NCBI GenBank assembly: GCA_035544635.1
Contig: DATKDQ010000305.1
Location: 1 to 9,144, forward strand
Length of the DNA: 9,144 nt
Direction of reading: 5' to 3'
DNA from: DATAFT01 sp035544635
GTDB taxonomy: Bacteria; Acidobacteriota; Thermoanaerobaculia; Multivoradales; Multivoraceae
Below the pieces are notes generated by a model. It saw only the letters and a program-made list of their open reading frames with translations. It searched no databases and was not told where the DNA came from. The first letter of the stretch is position 1, and the number at the start of each line of letters is the position of its first letter. Positions 5,308-9,144 of this stretch are shown here, piece after piece. Both the position numbers and the translations under genes were made by a program.

Positions 5308-7771
5308 GTCCCGCGACGCGTCGCGGTCGCGCCGCGGGAACCGCCGGTTGTGGGTGAAGTCGAGCGATGGCTCTCGCCGGCCGTACCTGCGGGGGATGAT
5401 CGCCCACGACCTCCTCCTGCGCGGCCTGCCGTTCGAGGACGCCTATGCGCTCGCCAGCGCGCTGCGCGATCGACTGGCGGCTCGCGAATCGAGCGAGGTG
5501 TCGGGGGCCGAGCTCGAGGACCTCCTCCAGGAGCTGCTCGCCGCGATGCTGCCACCCGAGCGGTTGGTGACCCTGGCGGCGCCGACCCCCGCCGCCGCCC
5601 TGCCGGCGGTGGTCTACGACGGTGAGCACTCACAGCCGTTCTCGCGCGGGCTCTTGGCGCGGAGCTTGATGGCCGCGGGTCTCGACACCGACCGCGCGTA
5701 CCGGATCGCGATCGAGGTCCATACCGAGCTCCAACGTGACGGTCTCGAGACGGTCGACAACGCGGAGCTCGCACGGCGCATCGGTGCGCATGTCGAGCGC
5801 TGGGAAGGTCGCGAGACGGCGGCCCGGTATCGCACCATGCGGCGCATCGGGAGGCTGCCGCGGCCGCTGGTGCTCTATCTCGGGGGCGCCACCGGCACCG
5901 GCAAGTCGTCGCTCGCGGTCGAGCTCGCGCCGCTCCTGCGCATCTACCAGATTAACGCCACCGACACCATTCGCCAGGTGATGCGGATGGTGTTCTCGCC
6001 GGCGATCCTCCCCGGGCTGCACCGGTCGAGCTTCGAGGGGGGCTCGGAGGTTGGCACGGCGGCGGAGCCGCCGGCCGCCGCGGCCGAGGCGGCGACCTCG
6101 AGCCCGGTGCTGCGGGCCTTCGAGGAGCAGGCGACGCGCGTCTGCGTCGGCGTGCGAGCGGTCGTGGAGCGCGCCATGGCCGAGAACATGAGCGTCGTGC
6201 TCGAGGGTGTGCATCTGGTGCCGCCGTTGGTGCCGTTCCCGGATCTCGAGGGCGGCGCGTTCCAGGTGATGTTGATGCTGTCGACCCTCGACGCGGAGAT
6301 CCACCGCGCGCGCTTCCTGCAGCGCGGCGGCTCGAGTGGGCGCCAGGCAGCGCACTACCTCGAGCATCTGCGGGCGATCCGCGAGATCCAGGACTACCTG
6401 CTGCTCCAAGCCGAGCACCACGACGTGCCGGTGCTCGACACGCGCCAGTGGGACTTCGCCGTGCCTCGCTCGCTGCGCCTGGTGGCCGGCGCACTGGAGC
6501 AGGCGGCGCCCTGGATCGGCGAGACCGGGGGCGAGCCATCGTGGGTGCCCACGCTGTGTCTCTTCATCGACGGGGTAGCCGATCGGCCGGTCCGCGTCCT
6601 CGGGGATCGCACGCCGCTCGAGGCCGCGGCCACTCCGACGCTCGACCGCCTCGCGCGCGAGGGCGCCTGCGGGCTCGCAGATCCGCTCGAGCGGGAGAGC
6701 GTGCCCGACACCGCCGCGGGGGCGTTGGCGCTCTTCGGGCAGCCGCCGACCGCGCTCGAGCGCGGTCCGGTCGAGGCCCTGGGCGTCGGCCTCGAGCTCG
6801 CTCCTTCGGACATCGCGCTCCGCGGCAACTTCGCGACGCTCGACGAGAAGGGCAGGGTGGCGGACCGACGAGCGGGGCGCATCCGCGAGGGGGCGCACGA
6901 GCTCGCCGCGGCGCTCGACGGCATCGAGGCCGAGGACGGCGAGGGAGGCCGGGTCGAGGTGCGCGTCAGGGCCGCGACCGAGCATCGGCTGGCGATCGTT
7001 CTCCACGCCGCCGGGCTCTCGTCGGCGATTCACGGCAGCGATCCGGGCGAGGGCTCGCATCTCGCCGCGCCGCTCGCGCCGCGCGCGAAGGACTCCACGG
7101 ACGCGGCGGCGCTGCGCACCGCGGAGGCGCTACGGCGCTTCGAGAGCGCGGCACGCGAGGTGCTGGGAAACCACCCGGTGAACCGAGCTCGCCGCGAGCG
7201 GGGCCTGCCACCCGCCAACGCGATCCTCACGCGCGGCGCGGGGAGGCTTCACCGCGTCGGCGCGGTGGAGCCGGGCGGGAGGCCGCTCTCGGTGAGCTGC
7301 ATCAGCGGCGACTGCACCGTGCTGGGCGTGGCGAGCGCGGTGGGCGCACGCGTGCTTTCGGGCCCCGGGATCACGGCCAACCTCGATACGGATCTGCGGC
7401 TCAAGTTCGAGCTCGCGGCGAGTGAGCTCGCCGAACGCGACCTCGTCGTGCTGCACCTCAAGGGCGCGGACATCGCGGCGCACGATCGCCGGCCGGACCT
7501 GAAGAAGGAGTTTCTCGAGCGGATCGACGGCGAGCTGGAGCGTTTCCTCGAGCGGCGGTCATCGGGGTTTCGCATCGCGGTCGCGGCGGACCACGCCACG
7601 CTGTCGGAGCTGGGTCACCACGGCTCGGATCCGGTGCCGGTCCTGGTCTGGGGCGAGGGGGTCGAACGGGATTCCGTCAGGAGCTTCGACGAGAGCTCGG
7701 TGGTGGCCGGACGCCTGCATCGATTCCCGCTGCGCCGCTTCCTGGAACGGCTCGCGAGCGTCAACCTCTGA
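5300..7771 (+). CDS. Fusion: tandem ATP-cones + 2-phosphoglycerate kinase + ApgM-type phosphoglycerate mutase
   Basis: An 823-residue chain. Residues 17-80 and 102-168 are two ATP-cone-like repeats (P-Y-L-R-G-x-x-A at 28 and P-F-S-R-G-x-x-A at 113, then G-L ... A-Y-x-x-A in both). Residues 190-412 are the kinase domain: Walker A G196-A-T-G-T-G-K202-S203, then the 2PGK-like T-D222-T-I-R-Q-V-M-R, L-P-G-L-H-R-S-S-F and E302-G-V-H-L-V-P. This family phosphorylates 2-phosphoglycerate to 2,3-bisphosphoglycerate with ATP. Residues 418-823 are an alkaline-phosphatase-superfamily domain of the ApgM mutase type: I-D424-G-V-A-D-R-P-V, E-R-G-P-V-E-A-L-G, R-G-N-F-A-T, D-R-R-A-G-R, P-V-N-R-A-R, G-A-D724-I-A-A-H728, D764-H765-A-T and H774-G-S-D-P-V-P. 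The expected GSDTA serine motif is replaced by V-P-D470-T471-A-A-G. Start ATG 5300 overlaps the M16 stop by 8 nt; in-frame GTG 5291 is an alternative (826 residues). Domain calls are firm; substrates are inferred. Confidence 0.9.
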   Translation: MARSRDASRSRRGNRRLWVKSSDGSRRPYLRGMIAHDLLLRGLPFEDAYALASALRDRLAARESSEVSGAELEDLLQELLAAMLPPERLVTLAAPTPAAALPAVVYDGEHSQPFSRGLLARSLMAAGLDTDRAYRIAIEVHTELQRDGLETVDNAELARRIGAHVERWEGRETAARYRTMRRIGRLPRPLVLYLGGATGTGKSSLAVELAPLLRIYQINATDTIRQVMRMVFSPAILPGLHRSSFEGGSEVGTAAEPPAAAAEAATSSPVLRAFEEQATRVCVGVRAVVERAMAENMSVVLEGVHLVPPLVPFPDLEGGAFQVMLMLSTLDAEIHRARFLQRGGSSGRQAAHYLEHLRAIREIQDYLLLQAEHHDVPVLDTRQWDFAVPRSLRLVAGALEQAAPWIGETGGEPSWVPTLCLFIDGVADRPVRVLGDRTPLEAAATPTLDRLAREGACGLADPLERESVPDTAAGALALFGQPPTALERGPVEALGVGLELAPSDIALRGNFATLDEKGRVADRRAGRIREGAHELAAALDGIEAEDGEGGRVEVRVRAATEHRLAIVLHAAGLSSAIHGSDPGEGSHLAAPLAPRAKDSTDAAALRTAEALRRFESAAREVLGNHPVNRARRERGLPPANAILTRGAGRLHRVGAVEPGGRPLSVSCISGDCTVLGVASAVGARVLSGPGITANLDTDLRLKFELAASELAERDLVVLHLKGADIAAHDRRPDLKKEFLERIDGELERFLERRSSGFRIAVAADHATLSELGHHGSDPVPVLVWGEGVERDSVRSFDESSVVAGRLHRFPLRRFLERLASVNL

Positions 7772-7828
7772 TCTCGTCCCCGCTGGCGCGTCGCCTGCCG
7801 GATCACAGGAGTAGGGTGATTTCGGACC

Positions 7829-7970
7829 GTTTCCACAAGTTCTGCGGAAAAATCTGTTGAAAAGGCATCTCCACAGGCCCGCCGAGGGGCTTTCTCGGGG
7901 CCTTGCTACGGTTTGAACAAGTCCTTGTGCAAAGAACGTAAGTGATTGATGTTGTTCGAGTTGTGGATGG
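7829..7970. promoter_or_regulatory. Cluster of DnaA-box-like 9-mers
   Basis: Compared with the relaxed DnaA box TTWTNCACA, four sites match at 8 of 9 positions: GTTTCCACA (7829-7837, +), TTTTCCGCA (7843-7851, -), TTTTCAACA (7855-7863, -) and CTTTGCACA (7926-7934, -). Two match at 7 of 9: ATCTCCACA (7867-7875, +) and CCATCCACA (7962-7970, -). The first four sites in order begin at 7829, 7843, 7855 and 7867, a spacing of 12-14 bp. Such clusters occur at replication origins and DnaA-controlled promoters. None is a perfect box and no dnaA, dnaN or gidA gene is in view, so this is a candidate only. Confidence 0.3.
7875..7903 (+). other. Stem-loop downstream of the 2PGK-mutase fusion gene
   Basis: AGGCC (7875-7879) pairs with GGCCT (7899-7903), and CCGAG (7882-7886) pairs with CTCGG (7894-7898), with a 2-nt bulge between the stems and a 7-nt loop. 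It lies 104 bp after the stop of the fusion gene. The expected T-run is missing, so it is at best a weak or T-less terminator or an mRNA 3'-end structure. Confidence 0.35.
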
Positions 7971-8132
7971 ATCCTGGCCTCCGGCAGCGGCGCCGCGCCG
8001 GCTGCGCCGGGAGATTTCCGCAGCTGGGGCGCCGTCTCACCCCTGCCGCCAATTTCTAAGTGGCTTTCACGGAGTCAGTTAGCGCTCCCAGCCCGCGGCG
8101 CCGTGATACCTTCTGCCGCTCCCGGAGCACGG

Positions 8133-9144
8133 ATGACCGCGGACGGCCTCAAGAGGACACCCCTTCATCGGTGTCACCTCGAAGCCGGCGGCAGGCTGGT
8201 CGAGTTCGCCGGCTGGGAGATGCCGGTCTCGTACTCGGGGATCCTTGCCGAGCATCTCGCGGTACGTCGGGCAGCCGGCCTCTTCGACGTGTCCCACATG
8301 GGTGAGATCCGCATCGACGGCCCGGGCGCCGAACGCTTCGTCGACTGGCTGACGCCGAACCGTGTTCGCGGTCTCGCTCCCGGCCGTGCGCAGTACAGTG
8401 CCCTCCTCTCCGAGGCCGGCACCTACGTCGACGATCTGCTGGTCTACCGTCTCGGGCGGGACGCTATCCTCCTGGTCGTGAACGCCGCAAACGCGGAGAA
8501 GGACCTCGCCTGGATCGCGCAGCGCGCGCCCGACGACGCCGCGGTCGAGGACGTCTCCGACGCCACGGCGCTGCTCGCGCTGCAAGGGCCGCGCGCGCAG
8601 GAGATACTGGAGCCGCTGGTTGCCGTCGATCTCGAAGCGCTGCGTTCCTTCCGGTTGGTCTCGACCTCGATCGCGGGCGCGGCCGGCATCGTCTCGCGCA
8701 CCGGATACACGGGCGACGACGGTTTCGAGATCTTCGTCGGGGCGGAGGAGGCCGCTGCGCTGTGGGACCGGCTGCTCGAGGCGGGACGAGGCTTGGGGCT
8801 GGAGCCGGCCGGCCTGGGCGCGCGCGACAGTCTGCGGCTCGAGGCGGGGCTCTGCCTCTACGGCCACGAGATCGACGAGACGGTCACGCCGCTCGAGGCC
8901 GGCCTCGACTGGATGGTGAAGCTCGAGGGCGAGGACTTCCTGGGTCGCGACGCGCTGCTGCGGCAGCGTGAGCAGGGAGTGCGGCGCCGCCTCGTCGGCC
9001 TTGAGCTCGCGGGACGCCGGATCGCGCGCGCCGGTGCCGCGGTGTGGAGCGCCGGCCGGCGGGTCGGTACGGTGACCAGCGGCACCTGGACCCCCTTTCT
9101 CGAGCGGTCGATCGCCATGGCGCTTCTCGACTCCGAACACGCGG
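8133..9144 (+). CDS. gcvT: Aminomethyltransferase, glycine cleavage system T protein (3' end missing)
   Basis: 337 codons are visible and the frame is open to the window edge. The family is about 360-370 residues, so only the last few dozen are missing. GcvT takes the aminomethyl group from lipoylated H protein, releases ammonia and passes the methylene group to tetrahydrofolate. Family blocks include F-A-G-W-E-M-P-V (25-32), F-D-V-S-H-M-G-E (51-58), Q-Y-S-A-L-L near 87-92, V-D100-D101-L with the catalytic Asp region, L-Q-G-P, S-R-T-G-Y-T-G-D-D-G-F-E, A-R-D-S-L-R-L-E-A-G and G-H-E-I-D-E-T-V-T-P-L-E-A-G. ATG 8133 has GGAG (8124-8127) at 5 nt, and the conserved N-terminal T-P-L-H follows at residue 9. 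The gene stands 361 bp from its upstream neighbour and probably heads its own unit with other gcv genes outside the window. Confidence 0.96.
   Translation, partial: MTADGLKRTPLHRCHLEAGGRLVEFAGWEMPVSYSGILAEHLAVRRAAGLFDVSHMGEIRIDGPGAERFVDWLTPNRVRGLAPGRAQYSALLSEAGTYVDDLLVYRLGRDAILLVVNAANAEKDLAWIAQRAPDDAAVEDVSDATALLALQGPRAQEILEPLVAVDLEALRSFRLVSTSIAGAAGIVSRTGYTGDDGFEIFVGAEEAAALWDRLLEAGRGLGLEPAGLGARDSLRLEAGLCLYGHEIDETVTPLEAGLDWMVKLEGEDFLGRDALLRQREQGVRRRLVGLELAGRRIARAGAAVWSAGRRVGTVTSGTWTPFLERSIAMALLDSEHA

Larger units (their letters stand above)
7772..8132. other. Intergenic region before gcvT, no gene seen
   Basis: This is the only gene-free stretch above 300 bp. No credible coding frame is present on either strand. 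Its left part (about 7811-7970) is visibly richer in A/T than the flanking genes and holds the DnaA-box-like 9-mers and stem-loop described separately. The right part contains a GC palindrome (GCGGCGCCGC, 7987-7996) and leads into gcvT. The promoter for gcvT must lie here if it is transcribed on its own, but I could not identify convincing -35/-10 elements. No glycine riboswitch pattern is recognisable. Confidence 0.7.

Noticed and set aside
6050..6110. Ala/Pro/Glu-rich stretch in the kinase domain as a frameshift or foreign insert
   Set aside because: The frame stays open and recognisable 2PGK motifs occur on both sides, so it is most simply a variable loop in the domain.
3910..7060. Long open frames on the - strand (for example 3910-5196 and 5630-7060)
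   Set aside because: They lie opposite strongly supported genes, are rich in Arg/His/Ala as expected for antisense of GC-rich coding sequence, and show no recognisable motifs. I treat them as shadows.
7981..8010. GC-rich palindrome GCGGCGCCGC as a terminator or operator
   Set aside because: Short G/C palindromes are expected by chance at this base composition, and no T-run or paired half-site supports a function.
7772..8132. Glycine riboswitch upstream of gcvT
   Set aside because: Such elements are common before gcvT, but I could not recognise the conserved aptamer core in this region. A covariance-model search with the glycine riboswitch family would settle it.
8079..9140. 353-codon open frame on the - strand across gcvT
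   Set aside because: The + strand here encodes an unmistakable GcvT with conserved blocks throughout. The antisense frame has no family features.

Overview
The window is a strongly GC-rich stretch of bacterial chromosome. Every credible gene lies on the + strand and codons favour G/C in the third position. An OmpA-like peptidoglycan-binding domain and a predicted lipoprotein point to a Gram-negative (diderm) bacterium. The gene mix would fit a Myxococcota/Deltaproteobacteria-like, Acidobacteriota-like or related uncultured lineage, but the sequence alone does not fix the taxon. I see no rRNA, tRNA, CRISPR array, insertion sequence or phage gene.

Layout. Positions 1-990 are an envelope block: the 3' end of an OmpA/Pal-family gene, then a predicted lipoprotein with a glycine-zipper segment. 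A clear intrinsic terminator at 1045-1076 closes it. After a leader containing a two-tier hairpin (1143-1188), a tight run of genes occupies about 1268-7771: a DUF883 (ElaB/YqjD-like) membrane-anchored helical protein, a small one-TM protein that overlaps it, a CpdA-like metallophosphoesterase, a catalytic M16 zinc peptidase, a non-catalytic M16 partner, and an 823-residue multidomain enzyme. Four junctions overlap (TGATG, GTGA twice, and an 8-nt ATGGCTAG overlap). The fifth, ahead of the phosphoesterase, is a 62-nt gap. One or a few translationally coupled transcripts are therefore likely. A 361-bp gene-free region (7772-8132) follows. It holds a cluster of DnaA-box-like 9-mers and a stem-loop, and precedes gcvT (glycine cleavage T protein), which runs off the right edge.

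The most striking object is the 823-residue protein at 5300-7771. It joins two tandem ATP-cone-like domains, a P-loop domain with the hallmarks of 2-phosphoglycerate kinase (2PGK, known from methanogen cyclic 2,3-diphosphoglycerate synthesis), and a full-length ApgM-type cofactor-independent phosphoglycerate mutase domain. One chain would thus both make 2-phosphoglycerate and phosphorylate it to 2,3-bisphosphoglycerate. In the mutase domain the usual serine nucleophile motif (GSDTA-like) is not visible; a PDTAAG motif stands in its place, suggesting a threonine nucleophile or a changed activity. The M16 pair just upstream looks like a catalytic/non-catalytic heterodimer: the HxxEH of the first subunit aligns without gaps to WxxGR in the second.
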